64,000 nucleotides of DNA from contig NZ_JAXIVS010000007.1 of the NCBI RefSeq assembly GCF_034259325.1, forward strand, positions 62,001 to 126,000, given 5' to 3'. This stretch comes from Hyalangium ruber (lineage in GTDB: Bacteria; Myxococcota; Myxococcia; Myxococcales; Myxococcaceae). Below are positions 8,239 through 16,007 of the stretch, one piece after another. How positions within the stretch are numbered: position 1 is the stretch's first letter; each line of letters starts with the position of its first letter. Made by a program: the position numbers and the translations under genes. The notes under the pieces were generated by a model. It saw only the letters and a list, made by a program, of their open reading frames with translations, was not told the DNA's origin and made no database searches.

Positions 8239-8685
8239 TTACGCCTCGACCTCGCGCGCGACAGGCTTCTGCGCGGCGTGCGGATGAGTGTCACCTGCGT
8301 AGACCTTGAGCTTGGTCATCATCTGCCGGCCCAGCGCGTTGCGCGGGAGCATGCGGCGCACGGCGTTGATGATGATGTCCTCGGGGTGCCGCTGACGCAG
8401 CTTCTGGAGATTGGTGATCTTCAGAGCGCCCGGGAAGCCCGCCCGCGGGTGGCGGTAGTAGAGCTTCGCCTGCTCCTTGGTCCCCGTCACCTTCACCTTC
8501 TCGGCGTTGATGACGATGACGTGATCCCCGGTGTCGATGGACGGGGTGTAGGTCGCCTTGTGCTTACCCTTCAGGAGGGTGGCGATCTGGCTGGCGGCAC
8601 GGCCCAGCACCTTGTCCGAGACATCGATCACATGCCAATCGCGCTTGATGTCCCCTGCCTTCGCGCTGTAGGTCCTCTGCGACAT
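8239..8685 (-). CDS. rplM: 50S ribosomal protein L13
   Basis: Protein of 148 residues of the large ribosomal subunit. It begins [21 protein letters not shown] and contains the family core [22 protein letters not shown] and [21 protein letters not shown]. The frame is open for 30 codons upstream, but the ATG at 8685 is the homologous start. First gene of the rplM-rpsI operon. Confidence 0.97.
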   Translation of the reverse strand: MSQRTYSAKAGDIKRDWHVIDVSDKVLGRAASQIATLLKGKHKATYTPSIDTGDHVIVINAEKVKVTGTKEQAKLYYRHPRAGFPGALKITNLQKLRQRHPEDIIINAVRRMLPRNALGRQMMTKLKVYAGDTHPHAAQKPVAREVEA

Positions 8686-8763
8686 TGTATGCACTCCAAA
8701 AGCTGCGGCGGCGGCCGCGTGCGCTGGCCGCCTGACATAGTCGAACCAACCACGGGTCCTATC

Positions 8764-8802
8764 CAAAAACTCCAAGGAGAGGCCCGGAAAGGCCGACCCT
8801 CT
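8764..8802 (-). terminator. Probable terminator of the helicase gene
   Basis: On the minus strand, downstream of the helicase stop, a GGCC-based hairpin with an outer AGAG/CTCT arm and a small bulge is followed a few bases on by TTGGAGTTTTTGG. It could equally be part of the rplM leader, since it lies about 80 bases before the rplM start. Confidence 0.5.
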
Positions 8803-8849
8803 TAGGAGGACCGAGGGGGTAAGTCAAGGCCGCACCGCTTCCGGGGGCC

Positions 8850-10919
8850 TCAAACCCCACTTTCCCCTCGGGGAGGGCCTGCTCCCCCGCCTGCTCCCTT
8901 GGGCTTGAAGCGCTCCTTGAGGTTGGCGAAGAAGTTCTTCTCCTGCTCGGTCGGGGCACCCGTCCGGGGGGCATCCATGTCGATCAGCTCCACGGCCTCG
9001 GCGGGCAGGTCTTCCAGGAACCGCGAGGGGGTACAGGGGACTTCCTTGCCCCGCTTCACCCGGATCGCCGCCCGCGTCAGGTAGAGCAGCTCCTTGGCCC
9101 GGGTAATCCCCACGTAACAGAGCCGGCGCTCCTCCTCGAGGTTCTGCGGCTCGCCCTGCATGCCCTTGTGGGGCATCAGGTCCTCCTCCATACCAATGAA
9201 GAAGACCAGCCGGTACTCCAGCCCCTTGGAGGAGTGGACCGTCATCAGGGTCACCCGCCGGTTGCCGCCGGGCACCTCGTCCTCCTCCTCCTGCCGGGTG
9301 TCCAGGCTCAGGCGGTTGAGGTAGGTGAGCAGGCTGGCCTTGGGGCCCTCGCGCTTCTCGAAGGCCTCCAGCGAGTTGAGCACCTGGTCCACGGACTTGA
9401 GCTTCTTGTCCGCCGTCGTCAACGAGACGGCCGTGGCGCGCGTGGCCTCCTTGAAGCCGATCTCCTCCAGGAGGTTGCGCGTCACGTGCGCCAGGTTGCC
9501 GCCCTCGAAGAGGTTGCGGTAGCGCTCGATCATCCGGAGGAACTCGCCCACCTTGCCCGCCGCGCCCGAGGGCAGGTCCTCGTACTGCTCGCCGCGCTCC
9601 ATCGCCTCCCACAGCGAGACGTTGTCGGCCCGCGCGTGCGCGTGCAGCCGCTCCATCGTCACGTCGCCGATGCCGCGCGCCGGCACGTTGACGATGCGCA
9701 GCAGGCTCACCTCGTCCTTCGGGTTGGCGATCACCTTGAAGTAGGCGATGACGTCCTTCACCTCGCGCCGATCGAAGAACTCGCTGCCGCCCACCACCTC
9801 GTAGCCGATGTTCTTCTCCCGCAGCGACTCCTCCACCGGCCGGGACTGGCCGTTGGTGCGGTAGAGCACGGCGATCTCGTCAGCGGGGATTCCGTGGGCG
9901 ATGTGCTTCTGGATCTCCCGGGCGACGAAGCGGGCCTCCTCCTCCTCGTTGGGGCACGTCACCACGCGGATGCGCTCGCCCCCGTGGCGGTCGGTCCACA
10001 TGCGCTTGGCCTTGCGCTCGGGGTTCTTGGCGATGACGGCGTTGGCCGCGTCCAGCACCGTCTGCATGGAGCGGTAGTTCTGCTCCAGCCGCACCTCCTT
10101 GGTGCCCGGGAAGTGCCGGTCGAACTCGAGGATGTTCTTCACCTCGGCGCCGCGCCAGCTGTAGATGGCCTGGTCGTCGTCGCCCACCGCGCACACGTTG
10201 CGCGCCTCGCCCGCCAGGAGCTGCAGCAGGTTCATCTGCGCCAGGTTCGTGTCCTGGAACTCGTCCACCAGCAGGAAGCGGAAGCGCCGGGTGTACTTGA
10301 CCTTCAGGTCCTCGTGCTCGCGCAAGAGCCGCGCCGGCAAGAGCAGCAGATCATCGAAGTCCACCGAGCCCTGCGCCTTCAGCGCCAGCTGGTAGCTCGG
10401 GAAGACCATGTGGGTGATGAGATCGTAGTCGTCCCCCATCCCCTCCGGCTTGGGCTGGGGCTCCTGGCCCGAGTTCTTCGCCTTGGAGATGAGGGTGAGC
10501 ACCTTGCGCGCGTCGAACGCCCGGTCGTCCACCTGGCGCTCACGCATCGCCCGGCGAATCAGCGCCAGCTGGTCCCCCATGTCCGCGATGGCGAACTTCT
10601 TGGGCCAGCCCAGCCGGTGGATGTCCTCCCGGAGCATCTCCGCACCAAAGGCGTGGAAGGTACACACCAGGACACCCTGTGCGCGTGGACCCGCCATCTT
10701 CACCAGCCGCTCCTTCATCTCCGTGGCGGCCTTGTTGGTGAAGGTGACGGCGAGGATGTTGCGGGCGGTGACGCTGAGTGGCCGCTCGTTGAGCAGGTGG
10801 ACGATGCGGTGGGTAATCACGCGCGTCTTGCCACTCCCGGCGCCTGCCAGCACGAGCAGGGGGCCTTCCAGGGTGGTGACTGCTTCGCGTTGAGGGGCGT
10901 TGAGCTTCGAGAGGTCCAT
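8850..10919 (-). CDS. UvrD/Rep-family ATP-dependent DNA helicase
   Basis: Superfamily 1A 3'-5' helicase of 689 residues used in repair and replication restart. Seen in order: Q-motif LNAPQREAV, Walker A GAGSGKT (about 26-32), motif Ia TFTNKAATEM, motif II DEFQD, motif III GDDDQAIYSWRGA, motif IV LEQNYRS, motif V TVHSSKGLE and motif VI VGITRAK. The C-terminus after about residue 640 is a short basic Gly-rich tail, as in UvrD/PcrA. It is closest in layout to Rep/PcrA; I cannot separate these without alignment. The ATG at 10919 is only 35 bases from the divergent lipoprotein start. Confidence 0.93.
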   Translation of the reverse strand: MDLSKLNAPQREAVTTLEGPLLVLAGAGSGKTRVITHRIVHLLNERPLSVTARNILAVTFTNKAATEMKERLVKMAGPRAQGVLVCTFHAFGAEMLREDIHRLGWPKKFAIADMGDQLALIRRAMRERQVDDRAFDARKVLTLISKAKNSGQEPQPKPEGMGDDYDLITHMVFPSYQLALKAQGSVDFDDLLLLPARLLREHEDLKVKYTRRFRFLLVDEFQDTNLAQMNLLQLLAGEARNVCAVGDDDQAIYSWRGAEVKNILEFDRHFPGTKEVRLEQNYRSMQTVLDAANAVIAKNPERKAKRMWTDRHGGERIRVVTCPNEEEEARFVAREIQKHIAHGIPADEIAVLYRTNGQSRPVEESLREKNIGYEVVGGSEFFDRREVKDVIAYFKVIANPKDEVSLLRIVNVPARGIGDVTMERLHAHARADNVSLWEAMERGEQYEDLPSGAAGKVGEFLRMIERYRNLFEGGNLAHVTRNLLEEIGFKEATRATAVSLTTADKKLKSVDQVLNSLEAFEKREGPKASLLTYLNRLSLDTRQEEEDEVPGGNRRVTLMTVHSSKGLEYRLVFFIGMEEDLMPHKGMQGEPQNLEEERRLCYVGITRAKELLYLTRAAIRVKRGKEVPCTPSRFLEDLPAEAVELIDMDAPRTGAPTEQEKNFFANLKERFKPKGAGGGAGPPRGESGV

Positions 10920-10954
10920 TGCGCGCCGCGCGGGGATACCTTTTGATCGGTTCC

Positions 10955-11524
10955 GTGCGCGAGATCAAATCCCTATTTGCCCTGCTCCTGCTGGCGCTGC
11001 CGCCGGGTTTCGGTTGTCTGGACGACGACCGCGCTCCGCGGTCCCCCGCGTCCGCCATGGCCTCGGAGGCGACGGCGGACGCACCCTGCGTGTACTTCAA
11101 GGATCTGGCGCCCTTCCTCCCCGAGGCGCTGGACGGCTTCACCCTGGCCACCACCGAGGGCTCCACCGGCAAGTACGGCGAGGTGTCCGTCAGCGAGGCC
11201 GAGCGCACCTTCACGCGAGGTGAGGACCGCGAGGTGAAGGTACGCATCGTGGACACCACGCTGGGGGAGAAGATCGCCAAGGCCATCCGGGCGGCGGCGA
11301 ACGAGGCGAAGGGCCGGCCGGCGAGCGATCCGACGGCTCCCATCTTCTGGGATGCGGCGGTGGGCTTCGTGCGCTACGACGCGGCGGACGCCACGGCCGA
11401 GGCGAACCTGCTGGTGGGAGACAGGTATGTGGTGGCGGTGACGAGCCGGGGCTTCCCCAGCACCGTGGAGGTGCGGCGGGTGGCGCAGGGCATCGACCTC
11501 GCGGGGCTGGCGCGGCTGCGGTAG
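10955..11524 (+). CDS. Secreted lipoprotein of unknown function
   Basis: Not recognised. With a GTG start at 10955 the 189-residue product has a short signal peptide and the lipobox PGFGC, followed by an Asp/Arg/Ser/Ala linker. The body (about 45-185) has a regular alpha/beta pattern, with phrases such as FLPEALDGFT, VKVRIVDTT and GDRYVVAVTSRGF. A TTG codon 36 bases upstream would lengthen the signal peptide and overlap the helicase start; the GTG is preferred. Followed 35 bases later by the cysteine-array gene, with which it may be co-transcribed. Confidence 0.7.
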   Translation: MREIKSLFALLLLALPPGFGCLDDDRAPRSPASAMASEATADAPCVYFKDLAPFLPEALDGFTLATTEGSTGKYGEVSVSEAERTFTRGEDREVKVRIVDTTLGEKIAKAIRAAANEAKGRPASDPTAPIFWDAAVGFVRYDAADATAEANLLVGDRYVVAVTSRGFPSTVEVRRVAQGIDLAGLARLR

Positions 11525-11559
11525 GTAGGCGGGTACAGAGACCGGAAGGAGTCTGCCGA

Positions 11560-12054
11560 GTGAAGGAGAAAGCAACGCGCTCCCCTACCCCCGAGTCGCT
11601 CTCGGAGGAGAAGGCGGCGCGAGAGGCGGTGGCGGCGCTGGGCAAGCGCGAGTTCATGGACCAGTTCCAAAAGCTGGCCAAGGGCTTCGCGGCGGACCCG
11701 GGCAACCCGGGCTCCTACTCATGCGAGGGGTGTCAGCGCTGCACCAACTGCATGTTCTGCAAGAACTGCGACAGCTGCTACCACTGCACCCATTGCGTGC
11801 GGTGCGAGCTGTGCAACAACTGCTCGCACTGCGTGGACTCGAAGAGCTGCACCGCGTGCGCCTACTGCGTGCAGTGCGAGAACTGCACCGGCAGCGCGTA
11901 CCTGCTCCTGTGCCGCAACCTCCAAGACTGCAACTACTGCTTCGGCTGCGTGGGCCTGTCCAAGAAGGACTTCCACATCCTGAACGTGCCCTTCAGCCGC
12001 ACCGAGTACTTCAAGGTGGTGAACCGGCTGCGCAAGGAGCTGGGCATCTCCTGA
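11560..12054 (+). CDS. Cysteine-array (tandem CxxC) protein of unknown function
   Basis: Protein of 164 residues with a GTG start behind a clear GGAAGGAG ribosome-binding site. After a charged helical N-terminus (1-50), residues about 54-131 hold 22 Cys, most of them in an unbroken every-third-residue array (C-x2-C repeated, e.g. CEGCQRCTNCMFCKNC). The end, KKDFHILNVPFSRTEYFKV, resembles a motif found after similar Cys/Ser repeat coils in other bacteria. Myxobacterial relatives are often annotated as CaiB/BaiF proteins, which this sequence does not support. The spacing suggests a narrow beta-helix-like solenoid or a poly-metal/Fe-S binder. Function unknown; no signal peptide, so cytosolic. 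Confidence 0.85.
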   Translation: MKEKATRSPTPESLSEEKAAREAVAALGKREFMDQFQKLAKGFAADPGNPGSYSCEGCQRCTNCMFCKNCDSCYHCTHCVRCELCNNCSHCVDSKSCTACAYCVQCENCTGSAYLLLCRNLQDCNYCFGCVGLSKKDFHILNVPFSRTEYFKVVNRLRKELGIS

Positions 12055-12060
12055 GGTGAC

Positions 12061-12786
12061 TCACCCGCTGCGGCACTCGAAGGTCATCTCCGCCTTGTCG
12101 GCCTGGATGTCCGCGAGGCGCGCCTTCACCTTGGGCGTGATGGGGGCCTTCGGGAAGGCTTTCAGGAACTCCTCGAAGCCGGCGATGACCTCGGGCTTCT
12201 TGCCGCAGGCACAGCTCCGCTGGGTCATCATCTCATCGAGCCGGGTGAGCTGCTTCTCCACCTGCGCCGCGTAGGCCTTCGGGTGCTTCTCCGCGAACTC
12301 CAGCCAGCCCCGGTAGACCGGGATGAGCTCTGGCTCATCGAAGACCTCGCAGCCGCTGTAGTCCGTCTGCTGCCGGAAGTAGACCGGCCAGGCGTCATAT
12401 TCAGGATAGGTGCGCTGGAGGTTCTCGAAGAAGGCCACGTCGACGGCCGTGCCCTTCTTGCGGGCGAGTTTCAGGAAGAAGCTGACCTTGGGGACGGCGA
12501 AGAGGGCCTCATGGGTGCCGACGACGAAGCCTTCGAGCTTCGTGGCCGCCGCGGGCAGCTGCTTGCCCGTCTCGTTCGCATTCACGATGGCCTTCTCGAG
12601 CTGCTCGGCCGCGACAAGCCCCTGCTGGAACACGGGCTCGAGCTCACCCTGGGGCCCCGCGCGCAGCTTCTTGAGGGCGGCGGCGTACTTCGCCTTGGGA
12701 GAAGCGTCCTTGCCCTTCGCCCGTGAGGAGAGTGGCACCAGGACGAGGAGCGCCACCAGCGCGCATGAAAACCGAGAGGAGATCAT
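12061..12786 (-). CDS. Secreted protein of unknown function
   Basis: Not recognised. It has 241 residues with a typical N-terminal signal peptide ending near SSRAKG. The mature part is mostly helical and Lys-rich. It has four Cys in the second half (SGCEVF, SCACG and a final FECRSG), which could form two disulfides in the periplasm. It is convergent with the cysteine-array gene (6 bases apart) and downstream of the haloperoxidase gene on the same strand by 21 bases, so it may be the last gene of the CHAT/sigma transcription unit. Confidence 0.72.
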   Translation of the reverse strand: MISSRFSCALVALLVLVPLSSRAKGKDASPKAKYAAALKKLRAGPQGELEPVFQQGLVAAEQLEKAIVNANETGKQLPAAATKLEGFVVGTHEALFAVPKVSFFLKLARKKGTAVDVAFFENLQRTYPEYDAWPVYFRQQTDYSGCEVFDEPELIPVYRGWLEFAEKHPKAYAAQVEKQLTRLDEMMTQRSCACGKKPEVIAGFEEFLKAFPKAPITPKVKARLADIQADKAEMTFECRSG

Positions 12787-12807
12787 GCGCGCCAGTGTAC
12801 GCGAGGC

Positions 12808-14364
12808 TCAGTCGACGAGGAGCGCTCCCGCACGAACCTTCACGGTCTTGCCGTCGAAGGTCTTCACCGTGAAGGCAAGGGGCTCGTTGTAGAGGATGCT
12901 CTGCTCCTGCAGCACCCGGAGGGCGATCTGCTCTCCCAGCCGGAGGGACTCGGAGTAGTCGGTGCGCCAGTGGACCCCGGCCATGTTGCGACCAAGGGCC
13001 ATGTTCGCCGCGAGCTTGTCCAGCTCGCCGCCGAGGGTGAGCTGACCGGCGTCCGCGCCGGTGTAGTCGATGAGCGCGTCCCCCTGGGCGTTGGCCATCT
13101 GGACGGGGCCTCGCAGGGGCTGCCCTCCATCGAACCAGGCCTTGAGGACGGTGACGCACGCGCCCGCCACCGTGGCATGACCCGCGCCGTAGGCCGGGTG
13201 CGTCGGGCAGCCCTCCGGGAACACCTGCGGCAGCAGCGAGCTACCGAAGCGGCTGAGGATCCGCTGGAGCGCCTCGGACGACAGCAGCGCGGGGTGTACC
13301 GGGTAGCGGGCCAGCCCCAGCCGGAGCACTTCCACGCGGCCTCCGAACTCCTCGGGGCGCAGCCGCCGGTGGACGAACCACTTCTGGAACCACACGGCCT
13401 TCAGGGCCCGCGTGGCCACCTCGGACACCAGCGAGAGGATGTGCGGACTGCCCAGCGTCCCGAAGCCCTCCTGGTTGCGAGACCTCCGGTACGGATTGCC
13501 CGCGCCCACGGCCTGCTCCTGCTGCGACAGGAGGATGAGCGCGGCGTTGAGATAGGCCTGGTAGAGCGTGTCGCGGTGGACGTAGTGGGCCATGTCCCGC
13601 ATGTCGCGGATGTAGCGGCGCGTGCGGTCGAACGCGGGCTCCTGGGCCGGCGAGTTGCCTTCCTGGATCGCCAGCCACGTGCAGAAGTCCGTGAGGTAGT
13701 CGCCCCCCGGCACCACCGTCTGCTGGAGCTGGGCCATCCGCAGCGAGCCGTAGGGGATCTCCCGCAGCAGGAACTGCGAGATGGGCGGGCCCATCATCGC
13801 GCCCACCGTGGAGCCCCGGAACACCGTCCTCGGCGTCAGGGTCACCCCGGGCGGAAGCCGGCCAAGGTGCTCCCGGTGCTTCTCGAGCTCCCTCGCCGCG
13901 GCGGCCACGTCTGCGTGCCGGTCGAAGTCGACGAAGGGCACGTCGCGCAGCAGCGCCATCCAGTACAGCTCGATCATCTCCGCCGTGGTCTGCGGGCTGT
14001 CGAAGCGCGGCGCCGGAGCCAGCGTCACGGCCTGGGCGTCGGCGCCCTCCAGCTCGTACGCCAGCCCTGCCTGGGGGTTGGTCAGCCTCCGGCCACCCGG
14101 GGCGCCCAATGGGATGTTCTCGAAGTCCGACGGCCGCCCCGTCCTCAGCGCGTGGTGGAGCTTCTCGAAGGCGTTCGGCTCCACTTCGCCCCGCGCGTTG
14201 TGGGGCAGCCCCTTGGAGTAGCTCGAGAAGGAGGCCTCCTCTCCGTTACCGCGGTGCTCGGGGAGCGGATGCGACAGGGACAGGCTCAAGGCCTGCTCAC
14301 GGCGACGGCGGACCTCCTGGCGGCGCGTCTCAGGGGTGAGAGGAAATAGAGCAGTGCCAGTCAT
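12808..14364 (-). CDS. Vanadium-dependent haloperoxidase / PAP2-superfamily enzyme
   Basis: Protein of 518 residues. The vanadate/phosphate pocket of vanadium haloperoxidases is visible in its three parts: K328 and R336 in KWFVHRRLRP, H396 in PAYGAGHATVAGA, and R459 with axial H465 in GRNMAGVHWRTD. Family members oxidise halide with H2O2 to hypohalite; the scaffold is shared with acid phosphatases. The Ser of the usual SGH triad is Ala here (A-G-H), so activity may differ. No signal peptide, but a long variable N-terminus. The start at 14364 has an AAAAGGA site. It follows the anti-sigma gene by 18 bases, so it appears to be an output gene of the CHAT/sigma operon. Confidence 0.88.
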   Translation of the reverse strand: MTGTALFPLTPETRRQEVRRRREQALSLSLSHPLPEHRGNGEEASFSSYSKGLPHNARGEVEPNAFEKLHHALRTGRPSDFENIPLGAPGGRRLTNPQAGLAYELEGADAQAVTLAPAPRFDSPQTTAEMIELYWMALLRDVPFVDFDRHADVAAAARELEKHREHLGRLPPGVTLTPRTVFRGSTVGAMMGPPISQFLLREIPYGSLRMAQLQQTVVPGGDYLTDFCTWLAIQEGNSPAQEPAFDRTRRYIRDMRDMAHYVHRDTLYQAYLNAALILLSQQEQAVGAGNPYRRSRNQEGFGTLGSPHILSLVSEVATRALKAVWFQKWFVHRRLRPEEFGGRVEVLRLGLARYPVHPALLSSEALQRILSRFGSSLLPQVFPEGCPTHPAYGAGHATVAGACVTVLKAWFDGGQPLRGPVQMANAQGDALIDYTGADAGQLTLGGELDKLAANMALGRNMAGVHWRTDYSESLRLGEQIALRVLQEQSILYNEPLAFTVKTFDGKTVKVRAGALLVD

Positions 14365-14382
14365 GTCACGGTCCTTTTCAGA

Positions 14383-15249
14383 CTACTTGCGAAGCTCTCG
14401 GGCGATCCGCCCCGCTTCCTCGCTCCAGCCGGGCTCATTGCGCGCGGCGAGCTGCTCGAAGGCGGCGGCGGCACGTTCTTTCTGCCCCTGCTCTCGCAGC
14501 ACCAGCGCCCGGTTCCAGAGCGCCTGGATGTGCTGGGGGTCGGTTCTCAGGGCGTGCTCCAGCAGCGCCATGGCCTCCTGGAGTCGCCCCTCCTGCATGG
14601 CCACCACCGCGAGATCATTGTCCCGGTCGGGCGAGGCCGGCGCCGTCTCCAGGTAGCCACGGGCCTGCGCCACATCCCCGTGGACGAGGAAGGCGGTGGC
14701 GATCGCGATCGCGTCCTTCTTCTCATCCAGTCGGGCAAGCTCCTGGAGCGGCAGGGGCTCCACCTCCGACGGGCCGCCGCGCATGGCCACGTAGGGGCGG
14801 TGTACGTCCACCCGGTCGTAGCTCAAGCGGGCCTCGATGCTCCGGGTTGGAGCCTCCGCGAGCCAGAGTTGAGCGGAGGGCTCCACGTTGAACACGCTCA
14901 CGTAGAGCAGCGCGGCGAGGGCAGCCACGGCGGCCCCGCCCCAGGCGACGTTCCTGCGGGCGGCATGATGCGCGCGGGGAGGCGGGGCGCGCCGGGCCCG
15001 CTGGGGAGAGCGCACGCCCGTGGGGACAGTCACGGCGTCGGGCCTCGGCCTCGCGGCTTGTCCCTCGGTGTCGGCACACCGTCCGTCTTCGTGGAACGCC
15101 TCGGCGGCGAGCATCTCGAGCTGTACCGCATCCTCGAAGCGGGCCGCACAGGTGCCACAGCGCGCCAGGTGGCCGCGCACATGGTCTGCCTCGGGTTCGG
15201 CGAGTTCGCCGTCCAGGAAGGGGTTGAGCTTCTCGCAAAGGGTGTTCAT
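14383..15249 (-). CDS. Anti-sigma factor: zinc-finger (ZAS), one membrane span, TPR
   Basis: Protein of 288 residues. Residues 1-40 form an anti-sigma zinc finger (C5, then H27-x3-C31-x2-C34). A linker rich in Arg/Pro leads to one membrane helix (101-120). Residues 131-288 are extracytoplasmic, with a conserved TRSIEAR segment and TPR units. This outer region is paralogous to the N-terminus of the CHAT protein at 16008-18806: both share DLAVVAxQE, HxQALWNRALVLRE and EPGWSEEA at matching spacing. The ATG overlaps the stop of the ECF sigma gene by four bases (ATGA), so the pair is coupled. By known ZAS behaviour it should hold the sigma factor at the membrane until released. Confidence 0.88.
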   Translation of the reverse strand: MNTLCEKLNPFLDGELAEPEADHVRGHLARCGTCAARFEDAVQLEMLAAEAFHEDGRCADTEGQAARPRPDAVTVPTGVRSPQRARRAPPPRAHHAARRNVAWGGAAVAALAALLYVSVFNVEPSAQLWLAEAPTRSIEARLSYDRVDVHRPYVAMRGGPSEVEPLPLQELARLDEKKDAIAIATAFLVHGDVAQARGYLETAPASPDRDNDLAVVAMQEGRLQEAMALLEHALRTDPQHIQALWNRALVLREQGQKERAAAAFEQLAARNEPGWSEEAGRIARELRK

Positions 15250-15761
15250 GGGCGCACCTCGGGCTCCTCTGACATGAGCGTCTCTCTCAACTGCTTGCGG
15301 GCCTGGAAGAGCCAACTGCCAACCGTTCCCTCCGAGGCGCTCAGGGACTGGGCGATGGCCTTGTAGCTCTGGCCCGCCAGCCTCATGCGGAACGGCGCGC
15401 CGAGGAACTCCGGCAGCTGCTCCACGGCTCGCTGCAGCTCCTCGGGTGACACCTGCGCCCAGCGCTCGGGGCTCTCGGCGCCAGCGTGGAGCGCCGACTC
15501 GGCCACGGGCACCGGATCCGACAGCAGCTCTTCCTTGCTCTGCCGCCGGCACAAGTCGATGAACAGCCGAGAGACCGTCTGCGCGAGCCACGCCCGCTGC
15601 GCGTTGGGGTGCAGGCGTGACACCTGGGAGAAGTGGAGCAGCGCGCGCTCCAGCGTCTCCTGGACCAGGTCCTCGGCATCCTGGCCGCCACGGCAGAACC
15701 GCCTGGCAATCCTCAGCAGGCCCGGACGATGGCAGCGGATGAACTCAGAAAACTCCGACAT
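15246..15761 (-). CDS. ECF RNA polymerase sigma factor
   Basis: Sigma-70 family, extracytoplasmic-function type, 171 residues. Region 2 is seen at about residues 8-75 (GQDAEDLVQETLERAL, a variant of the DAEDLVQE signature, and AWLAQTVSRLFIDLCRR). Region 4 is at about 107-160 (LPEFLGAPFRMRLAGQSYKAIAQSL, then EGTVGSWLFQARKQLRE). The ATG at 15761 with an AGGGGGG site is chosen; the frame is open 20 codons further upstream through a hairpin. It is translationally coupled to its anti-sigma gene and preceded by a 33-residue peptide gene and the CHAT protease gene. Confidence 0.92.
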   Translation of the reverse strand: MSEFSEFIRCHRPGLLRIARRFCRGGQDAEDLVQETLERALLHFSQVSRLHPNAQRAWLAQTVSRLFIDLCRRQSKEELLSDPVPVAESALHAGAESPERWAQVSPEELQRAVEQLPEFLGAPFRMRLAGQSYKAIAQSLSASEGTVGSWLFQARKQLRETLMSEEPEVRP

Positions 15762-15777
15762 GAGATTGCCCCCCTGG

Positions 15778-15803
15778 CCGTGGGGGTTCGGAGGCCCCCA
15801 CGG
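15778..15803 (-). promoter_or_regulatory. Strong hairpin directly upstream of the sigma-factor ribosome-binding site
   Basis: Perfect 9-bp stem CCGTGGGGG/CCCCCACGG with an 8-base loop, ending about 16 bases before the sigma-factor ATG and immediately before its AGGGGGG site. There is no following T-run. It may limit read-through or translation between the upstream CHAT/peptide genes and the sigma/anti-sigma pair, or mark an RNA processing point. Confidence 0.5.
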
Positions 15804-15882
15804 CGAGACACCGCCAACCACCCTGACTCTCTCGTTCCTGGGGTCCCCCCTCCCGTACCGCGAGATCCCGGGCAGAGACCTC

Positions 15883-15984
15883 TCAGTTCTGCTCCTTCGG
15901 CCCCGGGGGAGGATCCACCGGGGGACCGCGGACCCCCAGGATGCTGCGAATCTTCTTCACGAAATTCGAAATGTAGTTCGACAT
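15883..15984 (-). CDS. 33-residue peptide between CHAT protease and sigma factor
   Basis: A short gene in the gap between the CHAT and sigma genes. ATG at 15984 lies 23 bases after the CHAT stop and behind an AGGAAGG ribosome-binding site about 10 bases away. The product starts MSNYISNFVKKIRSILG, an amphipathic basic helix, and ends in a Pro-rich tail VDPPPGPKEQN. It is not recognised. No signal peptide. Its place inside the operon suggests a regulator, ligand or substrate of one of the neighbours, but that is inference. Confidence 0.62.
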   Translation of the reverse strand: MSNYISNFVKKIRSILGVRGPPVDPPPGPKEQN

Positions 15985-16007
15985 GACGACCCACCTTCCT
16001 GTGCGAA

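Noticed and set aside
9168-10946. 592-codon plus-strand frame opposite the helicase
   Set aside because: Low-complexity antisense of a well-supported helicase gene.
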